Shown here piece by piece: positions 34,406-46,955 of a DNA stretch of 64,000 nt. Both the position numbers and the translations under genes were made by a program. Positions within the stretch are counted from its first letter, which is position 1. Every line of letters begins with the position of its first letter. The notes under the pieces are model-generated. The model was not told where the DNA came from, searched no databases, and worked only from the letters and a program-made list of their open reading frames with translations. This DNA is from Tubiluchus corallicola. Its lineage: Eukaryota > Priapulida > Priapulimorpha > Priapulimorphida > Tubiluchidae. The stretch is from NCBI GenBank assembly GCA_030141605.1, contig JAQGDQ010000414.1, positions 141,039 through 205,038 of the forward strand. Reading direction: 5' to 3'.

Positions 34406-34999
34406 GGAAGATTTTTATGAAACATGTAGAATCTTGCCAAGCAAAAACGACATAATCTCTGAGGCTTAGTTGCTTAAAACATGCACCACTTCCATTATAC
34501 ATTAATACGCGCTTTTGAGCCAGTCATTTTAAATGATTAATTTTTAGTTTTTCGTTTGTTCACTTGTTTATTCATCCATTTATCGCTCACTTATTTGTTC
34601 ATTCATTCATCTGACTATTGACTCGTTCATTTATCTGAGCACCAAGCTGCTGCTGCCTGACTGACTGACCGACCAACTGACTAATCAGTTTTTTAGTTTG
34701 ACTGATTGACTGATGGCTTTGCTTACTTTTTTGCTTGTCATGTTCATGTTCACTTTCGTTCAGTTGTTCATTCGTTTGTTTGATCCATTCTTTTTATTTC
34801 TTTTATTCTTTGTGCTTTATTCTTTGCAATATAGCTATCAGCTCAATAAAATCGACGCTAAAATTTTCCCTTTTTGTGTCGGTTTTTAATGTAAAAATTT
34901 GACATCACACACTTGTTAATTTCATCAATAAACATTTTCTTACTGTATTACTAATGAGACCAACTATGCTTCTGTGCAGTTGAAGGTATGATACTTATA

Positions 35000-35078
35000 A
35001 TAGAATGGTATATATAACTTAATATGCACATAAATACCCTAAGTATCATGTAAATTTCCCAAGATTATTGCATTAACA
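35000..35078. repeat. Empty-site copy of a local duplication
   Basis: GTATATATAACTTAATATG...ATAAATACCCT...AGTATCATG flows straight into TAAATTTCCCAAGATTATTG. The partner copy at 35667-35887 is interrupted by about 140 bp. Confidence 0.7.
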
Positions 35079-35716
35079 GAGTCCACAAAGTTTTCTCTTT
35101 GCAAACATGGGAATTTCATAGCACATTAACCAATGCATTCTCACACCTATTGCTCCTCCAGCATTTGTGCGCCTTCTAGATAAACTTAATGAAATTACCG
35201 CCTTTCTTATTACCTTTAAGCAACGTCACTGAGACCACAATTACCGCCAAGAATTACACGCCCTGCCAGTATAGAGGCAAAGCTTGATAGATGGAGCCTA
35301 GTGCCTGATAATGGCATTATCTATACTTTAAGAGAAAAGCACAGAAAATCCTTTTTATTTGATTAATCATACAAGAAGGCATGCGAAAACACGGCTCACT
35401 GCGCGTGTTTCATTAGAATCTCTAAGGCTTTTTGGTATAGAGGTACTTTTTACCATCAGTTGCACTTCAGAGCAACGAGTGCAAGTATATATAATATTTT
35501 ACAATAACGGGGCGCTTAGCGGATTATATTCACGTATTTACATATAAAAATATGTTTATTAAAACACAGAATGAAGATACAAAAACATACACTGGGACAT
35601 AATACTTCAGAATGCAATATCAAAAGAAAATTATTGTTCAAGAACACATATGGGCAGACACATATAGTAGAATAGTATATATAACTTAATATATACATAA
35701 ATACCCTCAGTACCAT

Positions 35717-35858
35717 ATAATATCAGATTATACCCCATGTGCGGGGCTATGTCTGTGTAGTTTTTCTTCATTGTAATGTATTGCATTGTTTATGTAATGT
35801 TTTGTAACTTGTAATTGCAATTGTAATTGTATGGATTGTAAATCATCAATAAATGATA
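35717..35858 (+). mobile_element. ~140-bp retroelement 3'-end insertion in a duplicated sequence
   Basis: Compared with 35000-35078, the copy at 35667-35887 carries an extra segment that begins ATATCAGATTATACCCCATG, has a CCCCATGTGCGGGG hairpin, then a TTGTAATG/TTGTAATTG-rich tail ending ATCAATAAATGAT. ATAT flanks both sides and may be the target-site duplication. T/G/A-rich sequence ending in AATAAA is typical of LINE 3' UTRs. Confidence 0.55.
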
Positions 35859-36107
35859 TAAATTTCTAAGATTGCTGCATTTAATCAGTCAAATTTACTC
35901 AGTGTTACCTTAGATTTCTGGACTAACCTACCTTTAATTCTTATATCTTTTGAAGAATGTAAAATTATTTAACATTCATATACATCTCCAAATATAACCG
36001 TTTATAGTGTGTTAGATCTTAAATATCTTGAATAGAAGTTTTTCCTAAGCTGGGTTCGTAAACATTGGGTTTGGTAGCCAACGTGTCTTAGAAGAGGCCA
36101 TGTTCGA

Positions 36108-36140
36108 AAATAAATTACGTTAATAATAATAATAATAATG

Positions 36141-36213
<73 letters not shown>

Positions 36214-36217
36214 CAAC

Positions 36218-36249
<32 letters not shown>

Positions 36250-36298
36250 CAACAATAATAATAATAATAATAATCTTAATGTTAATAATAATATTATA

Positions 36299-36354
<56 letters not shown>
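36108..36354 (+). repeat. AATAAA followed by interrupted (AAT)n
   Basis: CGAAAATAAATTACG, then about 75 AAT units interrupted by AACAACAAC blocks and a unique CTTAATGTTAATAATAATATT stretch. Confidence 0.92.
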
Positions 36355-37419
36355 TGATATATTACCGTAATTGTAAGAGCTTCGATCTTACCAATATTAG
36401 GAAGACCTATACTTTGGATACGTTTTAGTTTTGCCCGTTTTGCATTTGTTAAAAAAATTTCGTTGACAAGACCCAAATTAATTGGGAAAAAAGTTTTCTT
36501 GGCTTTATCCTCTGGTGTAACAGACATGATTTAGCTAATCCATACGGGAATTAAAGCTTTTCGTAGCGATATCATCTTCTTTCATTGGTAGTTTTAGTGA
36601 AGTTATCAATCAAGCTTAAGTAAGTCCAAGCTGACTTAGAACATTGTTGTTCATTATAAAGTAAATTCGGTAAGCAGACAGAGACTAATATTGTGACATT
36701 AGAAACAGGCCTTATTGTCGGAAAAAAATGCGCAGATTTTATTGTTTCATAAACGAAAATGAATTTCTCGATTAGCAAAGGGAAATGCGGTTACCCTGAA
36801 TATCAGGAAAAGATGGTGACTGAATTATCACACATAAAGTGATGCGTAATTTGGTGTTTCTTATAACGTGTAATTCGTAACTTTACTAACTTTCAAATTC
36901 AGCAAATGTTTATAAATCTAAAAGTGCTGATTTGGCTTCGTTTGCTGTTTTATCCCATCATATTTTTGTTCTACAATTTATGCAAGGATTATATAGAGTT
37001 ATGTAGAGTTGTCATAAGAAATAACTTGATATAGATTTATACGCTACGATCTGATTTATACAGTAGAATTTACTTAATAATTCCTGTCGGTATTTTAATT
37101 TTTGTAATTCTCGACGAATTTTGTCGTTCCCTTATAGGCCTGTCATATTTTATTTTGAATAAAATATCTGTGTGCATTCGATGTGGCAAGAAGTGTTTTG
37201 TTTTATATTATTGGCTGTGTTGATGTGAGTTTTACCTTGGATAAAGTCATCTTATTTCGTAATTTACATTTATAAGCCTACTTGTTGCATCTATATAATG
37301 AAAATCCCTTTATATATTAAGCCTATTGCCCATTATTTCCATCTAAAAATGGAAAAGCATTCACATGCACAATTTTTGCTTTTAAATAACTTCGTGCAAA
37401 CTAACCCAAATGGAACCCA

Positions 37420-37960
37420 GTGAATGACAAATGCTTGGGAAAATTGGGAATAAAATTCATTGGCCTTGGCGCACAGTTACAATCAAACAAAGCCATGGCT
37501 AGTGTAAGTCAATGTATGCTGTTGCAAGTAGCGGAATTGCTCCTCCTGGATTTAGTTTTAGCAAATTCAAATACGAGTTCCATAGCAGGTTACTTTTTCG
37601 CAAAACTGTGACAAAAAAGAATAAAATTTCATTTATTTCCTAATACTTACGACGAGACTAAAACGAAGCAAAACTGAGCCAGTAATTGCTGTCTCCTCAG
37701 AGCGCACCGCCTCAACACGCTCTTCCTACGAGTGCAGCGTTAATTCGGTGGACTATCGAAGCGCACAAGAAGAATTCCATTACGCCATTACTCCATAAAC
37801 AAAGTGCATTTGCTGTTGCCGCGAGGGAGCAAACAAATCAAAGGCAACACAGAAGAAAAGGCCATTATGTTGTTTATAAGCACATAATGGTCTAGTTTGT
37901 TCCCGCTTGGAAGCCTGCAGACTCGCTGTTTGAGGAACATGTGATAGTTAAAGTTGCTTA
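37420..37960. promoter_or_regulatory. GC-balanced non-coding block, candidate enhancer
   Basis: Repeat-poor and less AT-rich than its flanks. Contains ATCAAAGG (TCF/LEF site), ATAAACAAAG (Fox/SOX-like), GGCATTGGCC-type motifs and a CCATTATG...CATAATGG hairpin at about 37861-37889. Two short plus-strand frames (37420-37611 and 37686-37895) lack any family signature and splice signals. Confidence 0.28.
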
Positions 37961-38723
37961 CTGATAATTACATCAAAGGCGGGGATGTGAGCGTAGAAGA
38001 AAATAGAAGCTATATTGCAGAGAACGTATAGATGTTTGTTGTATATATGAAGCCGAAGAACAATGAAAAATAAAAACCGTTCAGTTTTTAGACTAACTTG
38101 CCTAAAATACAGTTGCGTTTGTTTTTTAATCCGTGTTATTGTCCGTGTGTGGTATCACGGACAATACAAAATGAAATAAAAAACTTGTTTACATAAAACC
38201 TAAAAAGCTGTTGAAGCAGCACAAAAAATGAAGGTAAGTTGTAATGGGTGTAGCCAACGACTTGCTTATAATAAATTCAGTAGCAACTACGACGGTAAAT
38301 GTAAGGTAATTAGCAAGAACAACGGAGTTTGTACTGTCCGAACAAACAAGACTATTAAAATAAGTAAAAAGAAAACTTCCAAGGTAATAAAATTGATTAA
38401 TATAATAGTGAGAGCTTGAAAACCTATAAGCAGGCAAATTGTGGTCAACACCAGTCACAAACGGACCTTTAATCAGGTGTCGGGAAGCCGTTGGCCAAAA
38501 AAATAAAGCCATTGTTAACAAGTAGATATGAGATCATTTCACTTGATGAGATTTGAAAATTATTTTCTGTCCGTCTTGTTCAGTTGTTCATTTAACTTCC
38601 AGTCGTTTGCTGCAACTTAATTAGTCCCAAGTACAACTATTTGCGGTGCGTAACTTTTCGCGAAGTCTCCACGTCTTATTGCGCGCGTTCAATATTAAAA
38701 ATGCATACAGGAAACAAGAAAAC

Positions 38724-39033
38724 AGATGGATGGATGGATGGATGGATGGATGGATGGATGGATGGATGGATGGATGGATGGATGGATGGATGGATGGATG
38801 GATGGATGGATGGATGGATGGACGGACGGACGGACGGACGGACGGACGGACGGACGGACGGACGGACGGACGGACGGACGGACGGACGGACGGACGGACG
38901 GACGGATGGGTGGGTTGGTTGTTTTTATGGATGGATGGATGGATGGATGGATGGATGGATGGATGGATGGATGGATGGATGGATGGATGGATGGATGGCT
39001 GGATAGATTGATAGATAGATAGATAGATAGATC
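38724..39033. repeat. Compound (GGAT)n(GGAC)n(GGAT)n(GATA)n array
   Basis: About 24 GGAT units, about 21 GGAC units (38820-38905), a GGGTGGGTTGGTTG interruption, about 19 more GGAT units, then GATA. The poly-WMDG and poly-PSIH frames are repeat artefacts. Confidence 0.97.
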
Positions 39034-39440
39034 AACAGACAGACAGGCAGATAGCATAACCTTCATTAATTAACATTAAAACAATACACGCACAGGAGTA
39101 CGATGTACATTGTACAATGTGAAAAATCCTGCACACTGATTGGGCAGTCAACAGAGAATGACTTTCTTGTTCATTTTTTCTTGTTTTCGAGCAAGATCCT
39201 GCTAATAAATCACTCTTCGCACAGACTAATGCATACTTAAGTAAAGTTCACATAAAACAACTGAAGCTACTGGACTGATGCGGCAGACCGCTTTGCTCTG
39301 CACACATGTCAGGTAACAGTTGTAGTTAAGATGCGTTGCTGTGGTACACTTATCTTTTGACCTGCAATAACTGCGCGTGCACACAACTTATTGCTGAGCT
39401 TCTAAAACCAAACTCAAGCGAAGAAAAAATTGAACAGTAG

Positions 39441-39590
39441 GGATTGACTCTTAATCAGAACCGGAAAACTTTGGATTACAAGTCCAATGCCACGAACCTT
39501 ACTAGTGCTGCGACCAGAAGAGCCCTGCTAGTCTAGTTACAATGTAGCGTTGTAATCCAAAGCTCGGTAGTTCAAATCTCGGCAGTCTGT
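39441..39590. mobile_element. Pair of inverted tRNA-like sequences
   Basis: TTGTAATCCAAAG occurs on the plus strand (39550-39562) and inverted (39470-39482). On each strand it sits where an anticodon arm would be: the minus strand reads TTGGACTTGTAATCCAA (5-bp stem, 7-nt loop, TGT anticodon, threonine-like). The plus-strand unit continues to GGTAGTTCAAATCTCGGC (B-box-like). Cloverleafs are incomplete, so these look like two head-to-head tRNA-derived SINE fragments. Confidence 0.4.
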
Positions 39591-39854
39591 TTTACATTTC
39601 TTTTCCTTTAGTCATATGAAGTTCTTAAAACTTGTCAGCGGACGAGTTCCATCATTAACTGGGACTTTTAGTCTTTTAGTGGTGATGCTGCGTTTAGCAC
39701 AGTGATGACGGACGGTATTAGTCTCAATGGCAGCACCAGCATCATCAGTGAGGAGCCAATGATAATAACGACAACATTGATTAACTGGCGATGATGCTAA
39801 ATAACTTTTAATCTGTTGCCACCGTGCTGTAGTTTTATAGGATATAGGCAAGTT

Positions 39855-39912
39855 TATTGATGATGATGATGATGACGATGACGATGACGACGACGACGGC
39901 GACAATGATGAA
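39855..39912. repeat. (GAT/GAC)n microsatellite
   Basis: GATGATGATGATGACGATGA followed by CGACGACGACGG. Confidence 0.85.
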
Positions 39913-40404
39913 GATCACAACGGCGGTGAAAACATACTAAATGTGACAGTTGGAAGTAGAAACTTGCTACAATAAGGACGCACAAGCGTTTTGCCCTATC
40001 GTACAAAAGTAAGCAAAGGTGCTAATTAAAATGAAGCCATTTACATCAGTAACCCAATACGTTTCGTATACACGCACATAATAGCGTGTTAACGTTAAAT
40101 AGTCCTACTCGGTTTTAATTAACAGACACATAACTCTACATCGGTGAGCACAATATGTATTATGGTCGCTATGGCAACCACCAAGAAGGGTATTCAGGAC
40201 GGATAAAAGGGCGGTAGAGTTAGCCCATTGTTGCTTGCATGAACCCACTGAGGTATTCATGTAACTTATATCGTGTATGGCGTGCGTTGCACAACTGTTT
40301 ACTTAATGAGCACTGGGTAATGACTATCCTTTATAACAAGAAAAATACGAAATTTTTGATTTTTGAAATAAAAATAACAGCCAGCACCCACTTAAGCAAA
40401 GACG

Positions 40405-40475
40405 TGGCTTTTATTTAGACACAATATCTGCAACGTTTCGACACAGTTAAGGTTGCACATGAAGAGCAACAACAA
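40405..40475 (-). mobile_element. Retroelement tail with CGAAACGTTG...AATAAA
   Basis: Read on the minus strand: TGTGTCGAAACGTTGCAGAT, then TCTAAATAAAAGCC. The same GTCGAAACGTT-then-AATAAA layout is at 61158-61204 on the plus strand. Such tails are common in Penelope-like and other non-LTR elements of aquatic animals. Confidence 0.4.
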
Positions 40476-40689
40476 ATGAGATGGTTTCATTTTACACTAT
40501 ACAACGACACTCAGTAGAGCGCAGACCTCCACCACAGCACGCAAATTAATTTCGAGCACCCTTTCTTTTAACAATTTTCCTGCAGCGCCATATTGTAACG
40601 TCACAAAGAATTTTCCCATAAAACCTGTAGTTAATCAATAAAAATCGATTTTCTTTAGCAGTTCTTAATTGATAGTTACCAAAATTTAG

Positions 40690-40815
40690 TAAATTGTTTC
40701 TTGTCCCATGCCCCATTCCACCAGAAAGTTTCGTGGAAATTAGTTAAGTAACTTTTACGTAATCTTACTAGCGGTCAAACAAACAAACAGAAAAATAAAC
40801 AAACAAACGACGGTC
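40690..40815 (+). mobile_element. Degenerate dispersed-repeat 3' tail
   Basis: CCACCAGAAAGTTTCGTGGA, then AATTAGTTAAGTAACTTTTA, then CAAACAAACAAACAG repeats. This AAGTTTC[AG]TG...AGT[AT]..TTTT...(ACAA)n order is a widespread repeat tail signature in invertebrate genomes. Family not determined. Confidence 0.45.
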
Positions 40816-40819
40816 TGAC

Positions 40820-43800
40820 AATTACCAAGCTCAATTTTACTTTACCTATTTAAAACATAATCACATTTGTTTAATGCGTAATATCAAAATAAAATAAAAC
40901 TATAGAAAAATAACATAGAACATAGACTCTAGAAAAAGATATACACAAAACTAATGGTACCAGAAGTTTATGAAAATTATTACGCCATTTAACAGTTTTC
41001 ACTTTTCTATCGATGTCAAGTCGATGACCTCAATTCTAAATCATTTATGAGCCTTTTCTAAATTACACTGCCTATAGGACATTTCGCTCGAAGTTAATTT
41101 GGCTAATTTTGGATATGAGTTACCTATAGCGGCATGTACAACTCAACCTAAATGAAAAAGATTCTGTTGGAATTTGTTCTGGGTTCGTCCCTTTTTTTAT
41201 TAGGAAGACACGTCTGTATTTTGCTAAACAGAAACTTGCTAGCTGATTTGTTCTGATTGCTCACTGGCTGCGCGATGGTAACGAAAGATCATTTATTTTT
41301 AGATTGATCAAAAACAATGCAGCGCTTATTTATAAAAAGATAGTTGAATCCTACTGTAAAGTCTTGGACTTGACATTCATAGTAGCACAGCGGAGTGCAG
41401 AGTATTGGCTTCATGTATATTATTGTGTTCCTGGCAAGCACCCTTATAACGCCTAGATCTAGCTAACATTGTTGGATTGTTCTGACTCGCTGGTAATAGC
41501 TTTAACAATAGTTAATCAACACTATTATTTCGCTCACAAGTCAACTAATCTTGCTTGGCTTCTCAATTACGCACCTCGTCCAGACGCAACTCGTCGATAA
41601 TGCAAGACTAGCACATCAGCACAATGAGGTCTGGCAAAAAAATAAAAACTATAGATGAAGTATTTTTGACCCTGTCTTTTTGCTCTAAAATTCTTTAGAC
41701 TTGGATCAATGACTTGCCCTGCTACAGCAGAGTACAAAAATTCACAAAAAATTTTAATTATCCTAACTAAGTTTATAAACTATCCCACTTGCATTTGTAA
41801 ACTGTTACAATTATATTGATACCATATTTAAGCTTCTGTACACGTAAACAAAAGTTGATGTGTATATGTTTTATTTTACTCTTGCAACTAGCATTGTGGC
41901 GAACAACTAATTAATTAACTTCAAAAGAGTTGTTACCATGCAGTACACTCGAAGGTTTATTAATTTAATCATTGATTTCATTTGAAAATCTACTCTTTTT
42001 TTAAATTATTCTATTAAATTTGTATTATTTGCTGAATGAAAATCAATAAATTTTGAATTCTAAGAACAACAAGCGCCTATCGTCCCTAGTAGCTTACTAA
42101 CAAAATCCAGAATGCAAGTTTTGCCCATACGTTTGATAATCTGAAAACCGACTTAATTTTGAATTCTCGCTAATGTTCGTCACTCAAGGATTGTCGTAGA
42201 ACTGAGTATTTAATTCAGCCTGTGGGCTGCACACCCAAGCCGTAGTTTTACATTGAATATTCCTATTCTTTTGCATTTAAAGGAAAAGCCAAGTCTTCTG
42301 GAAAGTTAGTCTTACTTCAGTGTTCGCGAAAAGTGTTAGAAGAATTTAGTAATAAAAGTGTGATAAGCACCTGGATTAATCAGTAATATCACTCTAAAGC
42401 CCGGATCATTTCACACTTGAACACTCCCATATTGAAGGCCCATTCTCCCACCAATGACATCATTCATCGGCTGAATAATAAGTGTTTATAAAAACTTAGA
42501 TAACTAATTTTGTGACATTTTTGCACGAACATTAAGATGCAGAAATTTAAATTAGTTTAAACAGTGCGAGCTCACGAAGTTTACCAGTTATATCATAATT
42601 TTCAAGTAAATAGCGGCCACCACCTCGCTTGAAAAATTCTATACAGCAGTAGTATAAATTAACTTGATGCTTTATGGACAGTTTTTTGTCAATTACTTTG
42701 TTGCATTTTTTCTGTGATGAGTAATAAGTCTAAGTGATAACGGTAAAATAAGAAAACCTGCCAAATGAGTGTCATTTCCTTTAAAGCTTTGCATGTAAGG
42801 AAAAATATAAAATGGCATCTCTTATACGTAGATACGCTATAGACACGTGATTATAGAACAATTCGCGAAAATAAGGACTGTTTTTCAATGCTGTCTCCAA
42901 ACTTAAACCAAACGCTGAATCGAACCCACGCTGCTTCTAGATATATCACTTTAGTTGTCCAGATTTTTGGGGCGTCCTGTATAATGTCATCACCACTGTG
43001 AGGCGGCTGCAATAACAGTTACATTATTGGCTTCGTGATGACAACGATTTAAGCGCTGGAATAAAAACATTAGTTTAGAACCACAAGAGTGATTTTTTTA
43101 GTCAACAAAGTATAAACTAAACAGTAGCAAACAACGAAAAGGCGGCAAACAAAACATGGCGTCGGCTGCCTGCTACACGAGGGCCATTGTTCTGGTATTA
43201 TTCTTCGAAGACGGTACACATTCCAAGCGATTCTTATTGAGGAAAATAGACAAATATTGATAGTGATGTTTAGGCAGTCTCGAGCCTGTTTAGCCACCAG
43301 CTTTTTCACATTCCAACCATTGAAAATCTTTTTGCAACTCCAAGATCTTGCCAAATCTTAGCTAAGAATGTAACAATTCCCGTATTGTCCTTTCTTAGCA
43401 CCTTTGTGTTGAGAATCTCTCGAGCACAAACATTGTAACAAGTGAAAACAGTACATTGAGTGACTACAAAGTCAGGCAACTGTCAGCTTGTGCAAGATGG
43501 TGAATGAAAAAAGCTGATTTTGCCCAATTTTCTCTCCTTTGTTCTTAACAAAACAAACTTGATCAAGGGCGGGCGGAATGGCTTAAACTCGTTCCAACAC
43601 TGATAAATATTGTGAGATGGAATTTGCCTTTGAATTTACCAACTAGGTGAAGAAAAAAATGGAAAATCATGGTATTTATTCTTGTCAAAGGGGCATTGAA
43701 TTTGTATTATTATTGGATAATTAAACAACGAGGTGAAGAACCAAGGAAAAATGTGCTAAAAAGGAAAATTCAAGAAATCGACAAAAAAGTCATGAAAAGA

Positions 43801-44170
43801 AAGCAGTGAAAAAGTTTGAATGCAGTGGCCAAAGATGAAACTAGCTACATAGTGGATTTGTTGTTATTAGCTTTTTGCATAAAACTAATTAAAAAGTCGA
43901 ATTGCATGTCTTCCTCTTAGACTTCTTTGTCTCAGTTTTAAAGTTTGCTCTAAACGGAAACTGATCAGTAATTCACTACAAATCTTTAGACTTATTGTTA
44001 GCAATAAATTTATGACTGAAATTTGCCAATATTTTCTGCGAGCAGTAATGAGGAAAGCTTATCTGTCACGGTCTGATGGTTATTGTTGGCACCGACTCGT
44101 GTGCTTAAATTAGCTTGTTTATTATAAAATAGTTGCACAAAGTTGTAGTAAGAAATATTCGTAATCGTGA
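40820..44170. other. AT-rich stretch without a supported gene
   Basis: A 94-codon minus-strand frame at 43070-43354 has no recognisable domain. A B-box-like GGTTCGATTC occurs on the minus strand at about 42912-42921. Nothing else could be identified. Confidence 0.45.
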
Positions 44171-44178
44171 GAGATAGT

Positions 44179-44180
44179 GC

Positions 44181-44214
<34 letters not shown>
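44179..44214. repeat. (GAT)n microsatellite
   Basis: About 11 GAT units, followed by a GGT-rich patch at 44236-44262. Confidence 0.9.
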
Positions 44215-44215
<1 letters not shown>

Positions 44216-46152
44216 ATCCTATAGGTGTGTTGGACTGGTGGTAGTGGTGGTGGTGTTGCTGTCGTTGCCGTGGTCATTGTAATTGGTTATTGGTGACGGC
44301 TGTGACAATAATGACAATGGCAATATGACGAAGATAAGAATGATATAATAGTGATAGCTATGACGATTCTGAAAATGACGACAACCATGTCAGCTTAATT
44401 TGTTCTCATGAAGTCCGTCAGTTTGTCATTAACAAAGCTCTCTGTCAGAAAACAGGAAATCCACTTGACAAGACTTAGCAGGGCAAATGTGTTGCCGTCT
44501 CCTCTTTAGCGGAGGTTACATTAAGAGGAGTATAGTGTCTCTTGTAGAAATTACGCACAGCAATCCAATTGTGCCACACAATTACGCCAGTAAGAAGCTT
44601 GAAGAAACGTGTGATGTGATCACTGTTTGAAGTGGTTTAAAAGCACATAATACCGACAATGAAAGCAGAAGGTTACAATCTAATACTTGTAGTCTAATTG
44701 AGAAGCTTAAATAACTGATGACACTGAATTTGACATGTTCTTCGCGGCTTGAAAGAGAATCTGTGAGGGCGGGCCTACCATCAATTAAAACATTTTGTGA
44801 TTTTTTTGCTAAGTACCTGTGTTTGTCCTGTCATTTTACTGAGTAGAAAAAGAAATAAATGATATAAATCAATATTACCTACCCCTAGATGTAAAACTGA
44901 GAGATTCAAGAACAGTTTTATCTCGTTTTGTTTATTTATTTTCCTAACATAACTTTAAACTCATTTTAACTTATTTCGTTCATGTAACAGTGTAACAGTC
45001 TAGTCGCTGTATGTTCTACCTAGCTTATTCTTTTAAAAAAAATTATATTTCCTAATTTTATGCTGCAATTCAAACTTTTGATTATAATGATGATAAATGA
45101 ACTTATATACTATATAGAAATCAATACTAAAATATTTTTCATTTCTGTTGATTGTCTTAATACACACGTTCACCTCTATATCTGATGCGCAAAAATTAAT
45201 GTAAAACTATTATTCTTCTAGCAGAGTCTGTCTTTTTGTCAAACAGGAGCTACAGAAATATAAAGGACGTTAATTTAATCAATGAGAATACAATTTGAAG
45301 CAAACTCAGTTTAATCAATTTGAAGACCATAAACAATAAACTTTGTGCCAACCATAATGTTAAAGCTGCATAACACATTTTAATTTTTTATTAGTAACAA
45401 TTAAAGAGTACATCTATACACAATTTCGTGTTAAATTGAGAAATGAAAGAAGTTTTACTGTGTAGCAAGTTGAACACGTTTCAGCACTCGGAATTTCATT
45501 CTACACACGGGCAGAAAAACTTAATGAAAAAATGCTTATAAGGCAAATAAATTATTCCTCAAAAGTGTTTTATTTATCGTTATTCAAGTTGAGTAATTCA
45601 AAATACCGATCTTAAAAAGTGATTACGTCATTACAATCATAAAAAACAAAAGTCATAAAAAACAGTTATTACGATCAGTCAGTTTAGCTGACAAAGTTTC
45701 TAAATCTAAGTAACTAAGTCTCGTAACTGAGCAATCACGAAAAAGTAGTTTGCCTTGTTTCTATATTAAAAATATGTTTCATGACTTTATACTGTATTTA
45801 ACACAAGCTCAAGACAATGCTGAACACTGTGTGTGTGTTTCTTAGAAAAAGTCAAATTACATAGATATTATCTTCACAAAATATGTATGATCGGCTGCAA
45901 TGTTACGCAACGAACTGCCTATTTTAACAATAAAGTAAAAGTGAAAGTGCAAAGTAGAGTTGTCCATGAAATGCATGGGAAGAGGTATTTAGATCAGTAT
46001 CATTAGAAATTCTCAATTCAAGGCTATGTCAGCCAAGAAAAGTGATTTACTGTTTTACACTGATTGTTACTGCGATATCATACGTCATGTATAGAATCTG
46101 TTTTGAAAATCAGAGGTCAATGTTTACAAACAAAAATCTGATTTAATCTTCG

Positions 46153-46788
46153 TAGAGTGGCATAGCAAATGCGTGGGGCGCCCGGGGGCAAAAAAGCTTC
46201 TGGCGCCCTACCTTTCTAATATTTTGATCATTTGTTTCGTGGACGAAGCTGCAAATTATTGCGTTTTTTGTGCCTGAGCCCCACTTTCCTTTCGACATAA
46301 CTGGTTAAAGATCAACGATTTTTTCCAAGAATAACCCTGAGTCTGATTTGCGGCACTGCAGAATAACTCTTTTCTATGCATTAGTTACGCTTAACACGAC
46401 AGTCCTTAAACTTTCAGCTCCAGCACTAAAACGTACAAATATTATGAAAGATACAAAACACTGCAGATTTTCAATAATGCAATCCGTATTTAGAGAAATG
46501 TCACTGTTTCTCCTAAAATTACCGATCTGCTAAGCCACACAACACTCTACACACGCCTTTAAGCAGCAACATTAGCCTTTTTTCTAGGATATATGTAGTA
46601 ATTAAGCTACGATGATCTCTAACTAGGCAATTTTCTTGTTGTTTGAAAACTTTTGTTAATTATTTTGTTAATGTCGGATTATTAATTAATAATTAACAGT
46701 CATTGAATTCTAGAAAAAAAATTGCATCCTCCCACCGTTATCGCCTGGGAGCGATTGCCCCTGCGTCCTCCACCTTGCTACGCCTCTG
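46153..46788. mobile_element. hAT-like non-autonomous DNA transposon, degenerate
   Basis: The right end, read inward on the minus strand, is CAGAGGCGTAGCAAGGTGGA followed by GGACGCAGGGGCAA. The left end is TAGAGTGGCATAGCAAATGC followed by GTGGGGCGCCCGGGGGCAA. These are imperfect terminal inverted repeats of the CAG[AG]GGCGTAGC type seen in hAT elements. About 636 bp in total. An internal frame at 46348-46533 (ends FREMSLFLLKLPIC) might be a transposase relic but is too short to judge. A clear 8-bp target duplication was not found. Confidence 0.55.
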
Positions 46789-46869
46789 TCTTCATCCATA
46801 AAGGACTGGTATACGGTTGGTGGAAACATTTAGGTTTTTCGACTTTCCGAACACTTTAGCAATGTACAG

Positions 46870-46955
46870 TATCGGATCAGCACCTAACGCCATAACGCTA
46901 CTCAACAAACAGAAAGTCTGGGTTCAATTCCCGAGTGACTTCGGATTTTTTTCGG
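46870..46955 (+). mobile_element. tRNA-derived SINE head
   Basis: A perfect B box GGTTCAATTCC (46921-46931) is followed by CGAGTGACTTCGGATTTTTT, the same junction as the minus-strand copy at 31640-31725. The upstream part (GGATCAGCACCTAACGCC) is a degraded A-box region. Confidence 0.55.

Noticed and set aside
38641-39066. WMDGWMDG and SIHPSIHP frames
   Set aside because: Translation of the GGAT/GGAC array.
42895-42990. Minus-strand GGGTTCGATTCAGCG, tRNA-like
   Set aside because: The B box has a mismatch and no cloverleaf or junction shared with the other SINE heads was found.
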